Made by a program: the position numbers and the translations under genes. The notes below the pieces were generated by a model that saw only the letters and a list, made by a program, of their open reading frames with translations, did not search any database and was not told the DNA's origin. A stretch of 64,000 nt of DNA from Candidatus Aminicenantota bacterium (lineage in GTDB: Bacteria; Acidobacteriota; Aminicenantia; Aminicenantales; UBA4085): the NCBI GenBank assembly GCA_003141555.1, contig PLMN01000029.1, positions 25,920 to 89,919 on the forward strand. Direction: 5' to 3'. Positions 43,262 through 52,672 of this stretch are shown in pieces. Each line of letters begins with the position of its first letter. The stretch's first letter is position 1.

Positions 43262-44409
43262 GCGAGCTCGATCTTCAAGACCGGATCCCCGCCGCGCTCT
43301 GGGAGCTGGTGAAAGCCGTCAACAGCGCGCGTTACTACGGCCTCGACCATCCCTCCGTCGGTGCATACGCTCGCGTCGCTTACCGGGAGATCAGCGGGGT
43401 GTTGGCCGCCGTCCCGTCGGTCACTCTGTTCATCGTGGCCGACCGGCTCGTGATCGAAGGACGGTCTTCTCCTTCCCCCGCGCCCTTCATCGGGCGGTTC
43501 ATAGACCTCCTCAGGAACAAGGGGATCGAACGCCTGAGCTTTCATCGGGGGGTGACGGCCGAGGAGCTGGCGGCTTTCATCGTCCGGCTCGCCGTCAAGG
43601 ACAGGGGGCCGGTTCGCTCGTCGCCCGGGATTCGGCTCGGCAAGGTTGAGTTTCAAGGACCGGATGGGCCCCCTCCGAGCGGACCTTCGCCGGTCGAAGA
43701 CGGGATTGTCGAGGCCGCCGGACGCCTCGGCTCGCTCGGCGATGTCGAGCTCGAACGCATCCGGGAAATGTACGAAATCGCCGAACGCCGGAAGCGGCTC
43801 GACGTCGGCAGCCTCGACGGGATCGTCAAGCGCTTCATAGGCATCCTGCTCGCGGATTTCAATCCCATCAGCCTCCTCGCCTCGGTCAAGGGCGCGCATG
43901 AATATACGTTCACTCACGTGGTGAACGTCGGAATCCTGACCATCGTCCAGGCGAAGAACCTCGGTTTTTCGGGGCGGGTGCTTCACGAGATCGGCATGGC
44001 CTCTATGCTTCACGACGTGGGAAAGATCTTCATCCCCGACGACATCCTGAGCAAGCCCGGCAGGCTCAGCGCGGCGGAGCGGGCCGTCATCGAAATGCAC
44101 ACCATCAAGGGCGGCCGCTATTTGTTGGAGCAGGAGGGCATCCCCACGATCGCCGTCCTTGCGGCCCTCGAGCACCATCGGAAATTCGATGGGTCGGGCT
44201 ACCCGGTGCTCCGCTCCGGGTGGAGGCCCAACCTGATCAGCCAGATGATCTCCATCTCCGATGTCTACGACGCCTTGCGCAGCGTCCGGAGTTATAGCCG
44301 CGCTAAGCCGCGGGACGAGATCCTCAGGATCTTGGCCGACGACAAGGGGGAGGCGTACAATCCCCGCTTGGTGGGCAACTTCCTGGCTCTCGTCGCCGGG
44401 ACGATCTGA
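43258..44409 (+). CDS. HD-GYP-domain phosphodiesterase
   Basis: 383 residues. The C-terminal HD-GYP domain (about 210-375) has HD at 252-253 (HDVGKIFIPD), a downstream EHHRKFDGSGYP and intact GYP near 317. This supports hydrolysis of cyclic di-GMP or a related dinucleotide. The N-terminal ~170 residues resemble the N-terminus of the preceding gene (NSARYYGLDHPSV versus NSGLYPPDHPL), hinting at a shared sensor or dimer unit. It is translationally coupled to the HEAT-like protein. Confidence 0.85.
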   Translation: MSELDLQDRIPAALWELVKAVNSARYYGLDHPSVGAYARVAYREISGVLAAVPSVTLFIVADRLVIEGRSSPSPAPFIGRFIDLLRNKGIERLSFHRGVTAEELAAFIVRLAVKDRGPVRSSPGIRLGKVEFQGPDGPPPSGPSPVEDGIVEAAGRLGSLGDVELERIREMYEIAERRKRLDVGSLDGIVKRFIGILLADFNPISLLASVKGAHEYTFTHVVNVGILTIVQAKNLGFSGRVLHEIGMASMLHDVGKIFIPDDILSKPGRLSAAERAVIEMHTIKGGRYLLEQEGIPTIAVLAALEHHRKFDGSGYPVLRSGWRPNLISQMISISDVYDALRSVRSYSRAKPRDEILRILADDKGEAYNPRLVGNFLALVAGTI

Positions 44410-44477
44410 CCGGCCTCCGGAGATTCGAGCCGCCGCTCCGCCAGGGCCGGGGCCCTAAAAAATATTTTCCCGTACGC

Positions 44478-44506
44478 TTGACATTCGGCGATCGGCGCCC
44501 TATGTA
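44478..44506 (+). promoter_or_regulatory. Putative promoter of the broken permease gene
   Basis: TTGACA (44478-44483) and TATGTA (44501-44506) with a 17-nt spacer. It precedes the pseudogene at 44584. Confidence 0.4.
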
Positions 44507-44583
44507 ATTAGTGGCGATTGACGAGGCGTTTCGCGTGGGCCTCTGATAAAGCGCCACGGCGGGAATTCGAAACGAGGAGTTTT

Positions 44584-45404
44584 TTGGTTGAGTTTTTTTC
44601 TCCTCATCCCGCATTCGGTTCGAAGCGTCCTTCGCCTTATCAGGGGCCCCGTTTTTCTTTCTTAGGCCCCCCTGTTTTCAACGCGAGGGGGGCCGGTCTG
44701 CGGGATAGAAGGGACTGTAGGACCGAGATCCTCGGCGGGGCCACGACGTTCATCACGATGGCCTACATTATCGTCGTCAACCCCGCGATCCTGAGCTTCG
44801 CCGGAATCCCCGCCGGGCGGAGCACGGTCGCGACCATCCTCGCCGCGGCGTTCGGCTCGCTGGCCATGGGGCTCTACGCCAACCGGCCGATCGCCGTCAC
44901 CGCCGCGCTGGGATACCCGCTGGGCTTCGGCGAAGCGCCCAAAGCCTTAGCCGCCCTGCCGTTCACGGGCGCCTATGACCTCGGAGTCATCGCCCTGAAG
45001 CTCGATATCGCCGGGGCGCTCCGCCTGAGTTTCCTGCCGATTCTCCTGACGCTCTTCCTGATGGGCTTTCTGGACACCTTGGGGACGCTCGTCGGGGTCG
45101 GGGCCGCGGGGGGATGATCGACGAGAAGGGCAATTTCCCCGGCATCGAGCGGCCGATGATGGTCGATGCCGCCGCCTGCATGTTCAGCGCTCTGGTCGGG
45201 ACGTCGACGAGCGGGGCCTATATCGAGTCGGCGACCGGCATCCGGGAAGGGGCGCGGACTGGGCTGGCCGCAGTCACCACGGCCGGCCTCGTCCTTTATC
45301 CCCTGTTCAAGCTTCTCACGGGGCGCGGCCGGGAGCTCAAGGCCGGATCGGTCGTGCTGGGTCTCCTCTGCCTGGTCTATTACGTTTTCGGCCTGCCCCA
45401 TTGA
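44584..45404 (+). pseudogene. Broken NCS2/AzgA-type purine permease
   Basis: Two frames together give a shortened permease. The first (to 45117) holds the NCS2 N-terminus TEILGGATTFITMAYIIVVN, then jumps from RPIAVTA to late helices FLPILLTLFLMGFLDTLGTL. This lacks roughly 150-200 residues of the normal core. The second (from 45114) continues IDEKGNFPGIERPMMVDA with TSTSGAYIESATGIREGART. The break is at a G6 run (45108-45113). Internal deletion, frameshift and short C-terminus indicate a pseudogene. The start is uncertain (TTG 44584 after GAGGAG). Confidence 0.75.
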
Positions 45405-45418
45405 GGGTCGGGTTCCGT

Positions 45419-45446
45419 TTGACAGGCAACGGGAAAACCATAGAAT
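45419..45446 (+). promoter_or_regulatory. Putative promoter of the M28 peptidase gene
   Basis: TTGACA (45419-45424) and TAGAAT (45441-45446) with a 16-nt spacer, 79 nt before the ATG at 45526. Confidence 0.55.
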
Positions 45447-45525
45447 GATTTTGCAAAGCGCGGCTGAAACACATGGACTGAGCGCAAGATGATCAAGGCG
45501 TCATCCGCCTGAGCGGGAGGGCAAG

Positions 45526-48504
45526 ATGGGGAATTCCGAATCCGCCGGCTGGCGGTTCCTGTTGGAGGGGTTCCCCTGGTTCAGGGGAGAGGGCGGGTTC
45601 CCGTTGCCCGCATACTCCGAGTTCATGCCTTCCCCCCGGCTTGGGAGGCGTCCCTGGGGCGAGTCCGATCCCGGCCTTTTCAAGGACGATGACCCTTTCG
45701 GCTGGTCCGTTTCCGAAATCGAAGAGGAGTATGAGCTCCGGCCCGGGCTTCGCCATCTCGGCGAGCAGATCCTGAACGCCGTCGTAAGCCTGGGCGAAGG
45801 CCGATCCGATCACGCCTTGGGCGGTCACAAAGGCCTCAATTTCCTCGATAATTCCTACTGGCCTCCCGAGCTCGCAGCGCTTGCCGGCCGGCTCCCCCGC
45901 GAACGATATGTCCTCCTTCTTCCCCTGGCCCTTTCCCGGACCCAGGACGACAAGGGCCGGGTCCGTTGGACGTTTTTCGGCTCGAGCGAGCAGGGACCGG
46001 AGAAAGCCTTCTGGAAAGGATTTTTCACGGCTCCCGGGCGGGAATGCCCCCGCGAAGAGGGCCTTTCGTTTTTCGCGGGACTTCTCTCATGCGCGTTCGG
46101 CGAGCGGATCGAGCGCCCGGATGGGCTCAAGGATGCGGGCTTCAGGATTCTCCCCACCCGGCCCGAGGCGCGGTATCCCTATTGGCCCGAAGACCCGCTG
46201 CCTTCCTGGACGAGCGGCCTGATCCTCAACGAGGGGGACGCGTTCGACGAGGTCCGCTACCTTTTGACGTTCCGGCCTTATGGAAGTCTGCCGGCCCCGG
46301 TGAGGGAGAGGTATGCGGACGGCCGGCTGGCCCTTCTTCCCTTTCCCGGAAGCCTGCTCTTTTGGGGGGGGGCAAAGGTGAGGGAGCTTCAGGGCGAGCT
46401 CCCGCTCGCCTTCCAACTCCCTCTTCAGCGCCTGGCGGCGCGCCGCGAGGCTCCGGGCGGCATCCGCGTGCCCCAATCCGGCTGGCTCCACGAGCCCGGA
46501 CCGGAGGGCAAGGGAACCGAGGTCCATCCCGCCTTCCTGCGCAACTCCTATCAGCGCTCACATCGCTGGCAGCGCTTGCGCCGAAACGAGGAAGCCGATG
46601 AAGCCAACGCCATCGTGGACCGTGTCGGCCGCGTCCTGTTCAGCACGGAGAGCGACGCCCTCGGGCTCTACGGCAAACCCATGGCCCGCAATTGCCAGCT
46701 GCTGACCGCGGAGCTGCGGCTGCTCCTCGACGGCCCCCGGGCCTCGCGCAAAGAAATCAGGGAGGCCGCGGAAAAGCTGTTCGCCGGCGGGGATTTCCGC
46801 TATAGGTTCCAGTATCCGGCCATGCGCGTCGGCCGGCATGAAATCTACTGGCACCGGCCGCTCGTGGCTTGCCGGCCGACGCCGGCCGGCGCGGCCGCCT
46901 GGCCTGAAGGCGCGCCGCTCGGCGTCCTGACGGCCTATCCGGCCGACGCGCCCGATCCCGCCCGTCCGCTCTTCCTCTGGCCGCGCCTTCTCCGCCGGGC
47001 GCCGCTTCTCGGCGCCCTTGCCCATTTTGAAGCCGAGCACGACTATTACGCCAACCAGACGGCCCTCAACATCCAAGCCCTGTTTGACGGCTACGATCTT
47101 TGGGGAAACCGGCCGTTGCCAAGGAGCTTCGCCAGGAACCTCCTGAGGGTCGCCGAGGACGAGAAGCTGGGCCATTGGCTGTCCGCCCTTCCCGACAAGG
47201 CCGACGATCCGGCCGTGGGGGGGGCAATCCGGGACGCCCTGGAAGCGATCATCGAACCGGCCCCGTCTTCTCCGGTTTCCACCCGGGTTCCGGGCTCCGG
47301 TGCGGCGGACGAGGCGCCCGCCCCGATCACCTTCGCGGAGACCGGAACGCGCGCGTTCGAAGAGCGGTACTGGCAAGATATTTTCGACCTCGCCGGAAGC
47401 CGCTATCGCACCAAGGACAACGCCGACTGCGTCCAGGACGAGGTGACCCAAGCCCATCTGCCTCCCGGCCATCATCATCGCGATTTGGAAGCCTTGGGCG
47501 ATTATCTCCTCGACCGCCATCGCCGGGCCATCGCCGAGGCGGGGATGGACGGGAAAGCGTTCTGCGGTGAAATCCCGTTCCGCTGGGAGACGGACTTCGA
47601 TTACGAGCTCTTCGGAGGGTGGAAGAAGAATCAGGAGGGAAAGTCCAAGGAGCGCGACCTTCTGGCGGTCATCCCCGGCCGCGAGCGCGGCGAGGCGATC
47701 GTCCTGGCCGATCACTATGACACCGCGTACATGGAAGACCAGTTCGAAAAGAAGCGGGGCGGCAGCGGGGCGCGCCTGGCGGCGGCCGGGGCCGACGACA
47801 ACCATTCGGCGACCGCGGTCCTCCTTCAAGCCGCTCCGATTTTTCTCAAGCTCGCCCGGGAAGGCCGGCTCGAGCGGGACGTCTGGCTGCTCCACCTGAC
47901 GGGGGAGGAGTTTCCGTCCGACTGCATGGGAGCGCGCCATTTCGTCCGAAGCCTCATCGAAGGGACGCTCCGCGTCGTCCCCGCCGGCGGCCCGGCGATC
48001 GATCTTTCGAACGTCCGGGTCGCGGGCGTTTTCGTGATGGACATGATCGCCCACAACCGAGAGAGCGGGCGCGACATCTTCCAGATCTCCCCCGGGAAGG
48101 GGCCGGCGTCCCTCCGCCTCGCGTGGGAAGCCCATCTTGCCGCCCGGATCTGGAACGCCTGGGCCGAGGGGAGGAACAGGAGCCCGGAGCGGCGCGGCCG
48201 GGGCCGGGGCCAGCGGAGCTCCGACGAGGGGACGATCCCCGCGATCGCCCTCCATCCCCATCTCACGGGGGAGGTCCGGACCGCCGATGATCCGCGCAGC
48301 TCGCTCTTCAACACCGACGGCCAGGTCTTTTCGGATGCGGGCGTCCCGGCCGTGCTGTTCATGGAAAATTACGATATCAACCGGACGGGCTACCACGACA
48401 GCCACGACACGATGGGGAACATCGACCTGGATTACGGGGCCGCGCTCGCGGCCATCGCCATCGAGGCCGCGGTCCGGGCGGCTTCGATCAAGGATCCGGT
48501 CTAG
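45526..48504 (+). CDS. M28-family zinc aminopeptidase with a 600-residue unknown N-terminus
   Basis: 992 residues, far longer than a usual M28 peptidase (~300-550). The C-terminal ~330 residues hold the di-zinc site: LADHYDTA near 728, GADDNHSA near 755, TGEEFPSD near 793, and FMENYDINRTGYHDSHDT near the end. The first ~600 residues match no family I recognise. No signal peptide is visible, so it is probably cytoplasmic. A low-complexity Arg/Gly patch (RRGRGRGQ) lies near 890. The start is supported by GGGAGGG and an upstream promoter. Confidence 0.75.
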   Translation: MGNSESAGWRFLLEGFPWFRGEGGFPLPAYSEFMPSPRLGRRPWGESDPGLFKDDDPFGWSVSEIEEEYELRPGLRHLGEQILNAVVSLGEGRSDHALGGHKGLNFLDNSYWPPELAALAGRLPRERYVLLLPLALSRTQDDKGRVRWTFFGSSEQGPEKAFWKGFFTAPGRECPREEGLSFFAGLLSCAFGERIERPDGLKDAGFRILPTRPEARYPYWPEDPLPSWTSGLILNEGDAFDEVRYLLTFRPYGSLPAPVRERYADGRLALLPFPGSLLFWGGAKVRELQGELPLAFQLPLQRLAARREAPGGIRVPQSGWLHEPGPEGKGTEVHPAFLRNSYQRSHRWQRLRRNEEADEANAIVDRVGRVLFSTESDALGLYGKPMARNCQLLTAELRLLLDGPRASRKEIREAAEKLFAGGDFRYRFQYPAMRVGRHEIYWHRPLVACRPTPAGAAAWPEGAPLGVLTAYPADAPDPARPLFLWPRLLRRAPLLGALAHFEAEHDYYANQTALNIQALFDGYDLWGNRPLPRSFARNLLRVAEDEKLGHWLSALPDKADDPAVGGAIRDALEAIIEPAPSSPVSTRVPGSGAADEAPAPITFAETGTRAFEERYWQDIFDLAGSRYRTKDNADCVQDEVTQAHLPPGHHHRDLEALGDYLLDRHRRAIAEAGMDGKAFCGEIPFRWETDFDYELFGGWKKNQEGKSKERDLLAVIPGRERGEAIVLADHYDTAYMEDQFEKKRGGSGARLAAAGADDNHSATAVLLQAAPIFLKLAREGRLERDVWLLHLTGEEFPSDCMGARHFVRSLIEGTLRVVPAGGPAIDLSNVRVAGVFVMDMIAHNRESGRDIFQISPGKGPASLRLAWEAHLAARIWNAWAEGRNRSPERRGRGRGQRSSDEGTIPAIALHPHLTGEVRTADDPRSSLFNTDGQVFSDAGVPAVLFMENYDINRTGYHDSHDTMGNIDLDYGAALAAIAIEAAVRAASIKDPV

Positions 48505-48584
48505 CCGGCGCTTCTCGCGGCGCTGTTTCAAGACGGGCTAAAGGAAAAGTCCGCCGCGTTGTCTAACCGGACGAGAGACGAATC

Positions 48585-50855
48585 ATGCTTGAATCCGGAG
48601 ACAATTCCATAACGGCCGCCCGGCCCGCCGGCCTCCGGCGCTATTCCCCGCTCGGAGTCATGGCGATGTCGTTTGCCCTGAATTTCCTGAGAATCGGGAA
48701 GGAAGGCTACGGCGACCGGTACTATGCCTCCGCGGTCAAGAGCATGCTGGTGAGCTTCCACAATTTCTTCTTCGCCTCCTTCGACCCGGGAGGATTCGTC
48801 ACGGTCGATAAGCCGGCCCTCGGGCTCTGGCTCCAGACCCTGAGCGCCAGGATTTTCGGCTTCCACGGCTGGGCCCTGATCCTGCCCCAGGCCGCGGCGG
48901 CCTCCCTCTCGGTGGGCTTGCTGTATCGGCTCGTCAGGAAGGCCTGCGGACATGAGGCGGGCCTCGTCGCGGCGATCGTCCTGGCCTTGACGCCGGTTTC
49001 GGTCGCCGTCGCACGGACGAACCAGCTCGACAGCCTGCTCGTGGCCGTCCTGTTGCTTGCGGCGGGGGCGGTCCTGGCCGCGGCCGAGCGGGGGAGCTTG
49101 AGCCTGCTTCTGGCGGGGATGGCCCTCGTCGGGATGGGATTCAACATCAAGATGCTCGCCGCCTATACCGTCCTGCCCGCGCTCGTCGCCTTGTATTTTT
49201 TCGGGGCGCGGCTTGGGTTCTGGACGCGGATCCGCCATCTCGCCGCCGCGGCCGTCGTCCTCCTGGTCGTGTCGTTGTCCTGGGCCGTCGTTGTCGACCT
49301 GACTCCCGAGGACCGGCGGCCCTTCGTCGACAACAGCAAGAACAACACCGAGCTCGAGCTCATCGTTGACTGGAACGGGATCAACCGCTTGATTCCCCAG
49401 TGGCTTCGACGGGGCCGGGGCGGTCCGCGGGCCGGGATGCGCGGGGCGTTGCCCGGGGCCGCCGCCGTTCCTCCGGCGGGCACGCCTGTCAATCCGGCGG
49501 ATCCCGCAGGCATGGGTCCGTCGAGCGCCGTGCCCCAGATCAAGCCCGCGGCGTTCGGAGCCCGCGCCGGCGCGGGCCCGGCCGGATTCGGTGGAGGACC
49601 CGGCAACGATGGGGGCCCGGCCGGCGTCTTGAGGTTGTTTCTTCGCGCCCTGGGCGGCCAAATCGCCTGGCTGATCGTCTTCGGCCTCATGGGCGGGGCC
49701 GCGGCTGCGGCGAAGCTCAAGAAACCGCGGTTTAAGGATCCGCCCGCGCGGCTGCTGCTCCTCATGCTGGTCTGGTTTTTCTCCATGGCCGTCTACTTCA
49801 GCACGGCCGGCTTCTTCCATCGGTACTATCTGAGCCTCATCGCGCCTTCTATAGCCGCTTTGGCCGGCATCGGGTACTCTGCCCTCAAGGAGCTTTCGAA
49901 AGGGCGCGGCCGAAGGAGATGGGGATTTACGGCCGCCCTCCTCGTCTCGGCCCTGGTCCAGGCCTTCCTTATGCTCCCTTATCCCGGCTGGAGGATTCCC
50001 CTGGCCGCCGCTCTCGCGGCCTGTTCGCTGCTCTCCGTCGTCGTTGCTCTTTGTTCCCTGAAGAGCGCTTACCCCCACCGGCTCGAAAACGCGGCCGCGG
50101 CGATCGGCTTCGCGGGATTGCTGATCGCGCCCGCGATCTGGTCGATGACGCCCCTCGTCTTCGGCGGCACGCCGTCGATGCCGGCCGCCGGGCCGGAGCT
50201 TTCCCCGGGATATGCCAACGCCGCGCCGGGTCAGCGCGGGCGGGGCTTGGGACCGATGGCCGGCCTGGGCATGAGGGGCGGCGGATTCCGGGCGGGCGCG
50301 CAGGGGCGTCCGGCCAACGGTGAGCTAAAGTCGACGAATCTTGTGAAGTTCGTCCTCAAGAACAGGACATCCGAGAAATTCTTGCTGGCCGTGCCGACCG
50401 CACGGCAGGCCTGGGACATCATTCTCGAAACCGGCGAGCCGGTGATGGCCATGGGCGGGTTTATGGGGTCGGACCACATCCTCAGCCCGGAAAAGATCGA
50501 GCGCCTGGTCGCGTCCGGCGACGTGCGCTATTTCCTGGTCCGGAGGATCCCCGAAGCCGCGGCGGGGCTGAGGCCTTTCGCCCAGGGAGCGGGTCCGAGA
50601 GCCGGCCTGAGGGGAGGTCCCGGAGGCGGGGCGGAAGAGCAGCTCGCGATCGAGCGCTGGATCGAAAAGCGCGGGACGCTCGTTCCCGATGAAGCATGGA
50701 AGGACGAAGAGGAGCTGAACCGGGCGAAAGCGATCGGTCCGCCCGCGCCCGGCTCCCCGAATCCCGCCAGCCGCCCGTTTCTCAGGGCCTTGATGGGCGG
50801 CGGGGCGCTCGCCCTCTACGACCTCAAGCCGGCGCCGCCCGCCCCGGTCAGATAA
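48585..50855 (+). CDS. GT39/ArnT-like membrane glycosyltransferase (YkcB-type)
   Basis: 756 residues with about 12 hydrophobic segments. The N-terminus has the PMT/ArnT pattern, including DKPALGLWLQTLSARIFGFH and RTNQLDSLLV. The C-terminal soluble part, including FLLAVPTARQAWDIILETGE and PVMAMGGFMGSDHILS, resembles the YkcA/YkcB-type family. Two Gly/Ala/Pro/Arg-rich insertions lie at about 280-345 and 540-585. It should transfer a sugar from a polyprenyl-phosphate donor at the outer face of the inner membrane. Confidence 0.8.
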   Translation: MLESGDNSITAARPAGLRRYSPLGVMAMSFALNFLRIGKEGYGDRYYASAVKSMLVSFHNFFFASFDPGGFVTVDKPALGLWLQTLSARIFGFHGWALILPQAAAASLSVGLLYRLVRKACGHEAGLVAAIVLALTPVSVAVARTNQLDSLLVAVLLLAAGAVLAAAERGSLSLLLAGMALVGMGFNIKMLAAYTVLPALVALYFFGARLGFWTRIRHLAAAAVVLLVVSLSWAVVVDLTPEDRRPFVDNSKNNTELELIVDWNGINRLIPQWLRRGRGGPRAGMRGALPGAAAVPPAGTPVNPADPAGMGPSSAVPQIKPAAFGARAGAGPAGFGGGPGNDGGPAGVLRLFLRALGGQIAWLIVFGLMGGAAAAAKLKKPRFKDPPARLLLLMLVWFFSMAVYFSTAGFFHRYYLSLIAPSIAALAGIGYSALKELSKGRGRRRWGFTAALLVSALVQAFLMLPYPGWRIPLAAALAACSLLSVVVALCSLKSAYPHRLENAAAAIGFAGLLIAPAIWSMTPLVFGGTPSMPAAGPELSPGYANAAPGQRGRGLGPMAGLGMRGGGFRAGAQGRPANGELKSTNLVKFVLKNRTSEKFLLAVPTARQAWDIILETGEPVMAMGGFMGSDHILSPEKIERLVASGDVRYFLVRRIPEAAAGLRPFAQGAGPRAGLRGGPGGGAEEQLAIERWIEKRGTLVPDEAWKDEEELNRAKAIGPPAPGSPNPASRPFLRALMGGGALALYDLKPAPPAPVR

Positions 50856-50870
50856 GAATCCGGCGTTCGA

Positions 50871-51758
50871 TCATTCGGCCGGCGCCGGGGCGTTCCAAGG
50901 CGTCGTCTTCTGGGCGTGGTTGTTGTTCTCCTGGACCTCGTCGATCTTGTTGTTATAATCGACGTCCACGAAGTAGATCCGCTGCGGCGTTCCGCTCGTC
51001 CAGGTCTGCCCTTTCACCGAAACGACCGTCTGGGCGTTCGCCGCGAGGCCGGAGATGACCTGGAAGCCGTTCGCCACGGGCACGCTGCCTTTGGGATCGG
51101 TGACCGGAGCCCGCTGGAAGACCATTTCGAAAGACGGGGACGCTCCCGGCCCGAGATTCTTGACCGTCGCCACGACGTCGAACGTCCAGGTCGTCACTCC
51201 TCCCGAGACGGTCGATTTGGCGTTCTGGAAATCCAGGGTCACCGTGAGATCGGGCTTCAAGGCCGGCGTCTTGCCGCCGGCGATGATCGGTGCCTGGAAC
51301 TCCGCGGTCAGGGCGTTGTTGCTTTCATTTGCCTCGGCCACGGCGTGCAGGCTGTCGATCGTGGCCCGGAACTTGGAGGGGGCGTTGTCGGCATTGTTGA
51401 ACTGGCGCGGGGCCAGGGTGAGGGAGCCTCCCGCAGGGATGGCCGGGACATCGATCAAACACGTGGCGCAGGCCTGCTGAAACGTGCCTCCCGCCCCATT
51501 GTTCCGCTCCAGGAGGAGCTTCGAGGCGCCCGCCGGGGCGGTGCCCTGGTTCCTCACATGGGCGGTGACGTTGAAAATCCAGAATCTCTGACCCGAGGCG
51601 TCGGTATCCTGGCGGACGGTATCGAAGGAAATCTGAGTGACGACGAGATCCGGCTTGGGGATCTTGTTGTCTTGGCCGTATCCCGGAGACAACAGCGTGA
51701 AGCCGGCAAAGCCGCAAGCAAATAGAGTGAGACGGCTCAATGCCCGGATACGATTCAT
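50871..51758 (-). CDS. Secreted CARDB-domain protein
   Basis: 295 residues with a signal peptide (LTLFACGFAGFTLLSPGYGQ). Two CARDB-like beta-sandwiches follow: about 33-150 (PDLVVTQISFDTVRQDTDAS) and about 165-285 (PDLTVTLDFQNAKSTVSGG). Each has the typical 'NQGTAPAG' or 'NLGPGASP' turn. CARDB domains are cell-adhesion-type modules on secreted proteins. Promoter and GAGGAGGG lie upstream. Convergent with the glycosyltransferase. Confidence 0.8.
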   Translation of the reverse strand: MNRIRALSRLTLFACGFAGFTLLSPGYGQDNKIPKPDLVVTQISFDTVRQDTDASGQRFWIFNVTAHVRNQGTAPAGASKLLLERNNGAGGTFQQACATCLIDVPAIPAGGSLTLAPRQFNNADNAPSKFRATIDSLHAVAEANESNNALTAEFQAPIIAGGKTPALKPDLTVTLDFQNAKSTVSGGVTTWTFDVVATVKNLGPGASPSFEMVFQRAPVTDPKGSVPVANGFQVISGLAANAQTVVSVKGQTWTSGTPQRIYFVDVDYNNKIDEVQENNNHAQKTTPWNAPAPAE

Positions 51759-51779
51759 GTTACCCTCCTCTATGCCGCC

Positions 51780-51808
51780 ATTCTAAGGCACTCCGGGGTC
51801 CCTGTCAA
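51780..51808 (-). promoter_or_regulatory. Promoter of the CARDB protein
   Basis: On the minus strand TTGACA (51803-51808) and TAGAAT (51780-51785) are exactly 17 nt apart, 21 nt before the ATG, which is preceded by GAGGAGGG. Confidence 0.7.
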
Positions 51809-51904
51809 CAAGGTGGGGATCTTGCCGATCCTGGAGTCCTCACTTCAGCGATACGGAGGATCGACGCGGGATTCGACGCCGAGGATGGAGATGCCGGCAG
51901 GGGG

Positions 51905-52672
51905 CTATTTGATCAGCCTTTTTTTCATCATCCGGATGCCGACCACGAAGGCCAGCGCCCCGAGCCCGACCACGACCGCAATGTTCAGGAGGATCGAGGG
52001 GGGGTATTCGCCCGAGAACGCCGCCCGCGAGATGGCCACGGCGTGGGTCAGGGGCAGGAATTGCGACAGGGTCTTCATCCAGCCGGGGAAGTTGGAGAGC
52101 GGGAAGAACACTCCCGAGAAAAAGAGCATGGGCGTGATCACGAGCTCGGTGTAATAGCTGAAGAAGTCGAAGTTCGGAGCCTTGGAGGTGACGATCATGC
52201 CCAACGAGGCGAACATGATCCCGACCGCGAGCATGACCAGGAGGAGGACGAGGACCGAGAGGACCGAGACGGGGAGGATGCCCATGAGGCCGGCGACGGC
52301 CAGCATCAGGATGCCGCTGACGAGGCCCCGGAACGACGCCCAGGCGATGTCGCCCGCGACCGCGTCCTCGGCCGAGACGGGCGTCGCGATCAGGGAGTCG
52401 TAGAGGTGCTCGTGAACGATCTTGACGAACGTGCCGTAAAGGCACTCGAAGGTCGAAGACATCATCACCGAGGAGATCAGGACGCCGGGGACCAGGAAGT
52501 AGAGGTAGGGCTTGCCGCCGAACGCGCCCATGTAGGCTCCCATGCCCACGCCGAAGGTGATGAGGTAGAAGAGCGGCTGGACGAGGCTCACCAGGAAGGT
52601 GGTCAGGATGAACCTCTTGTAGGACATCAGGTTGCGGAAGAAGACGTGGTAGATCCGGTAGGAGAGGTTCAT
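51905..52672 (-). CDS. ABC-2-type export permease
   Basis: 255 residues with six hydrophobic segments. N-terminal SYKRFILTTFLVSLVQPLFY and C-terminal FFSGVFFPLSNFPGWMKTLS are characteristic of the NodJ/DrrB-type ABC-2 permease family, which exports polysaccharides, lipids or drugs. The ATG at 52672 overlaps the ATPase stop (4 nt). The substrate is unknown. Confidence 0.85.
   Translation of the reverse strand: MNLSYRIYHVFFRNLMSYKRFILTTFLVSLVQPLFYLITFGVGMGAYMGAFGGKPYLYFLVPGVLISSVMMSSTFECLYGTFVKIVHEHLYDSLIATPVSAEDAVAGDIAWASFRGLVSGILMLAVAGLMGILPVSVLSVLVLLLVMLAVGIMFASLGMIVTSKAPNFDFFSYYTELVITPMLFFSGVFFPLSNFPGWMKTLSQFLPLTHAVAISRAAFSGEYPPSILLNIAVVVGLGALAFVVGIRMMKKRLIK

Noticed and set aside
45108..45113. 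Programmed frameshift in the permease
   Set aside because: The gene also lacks its central domain, so no frameshift product could be a working permease. A pseudogene is simpler.
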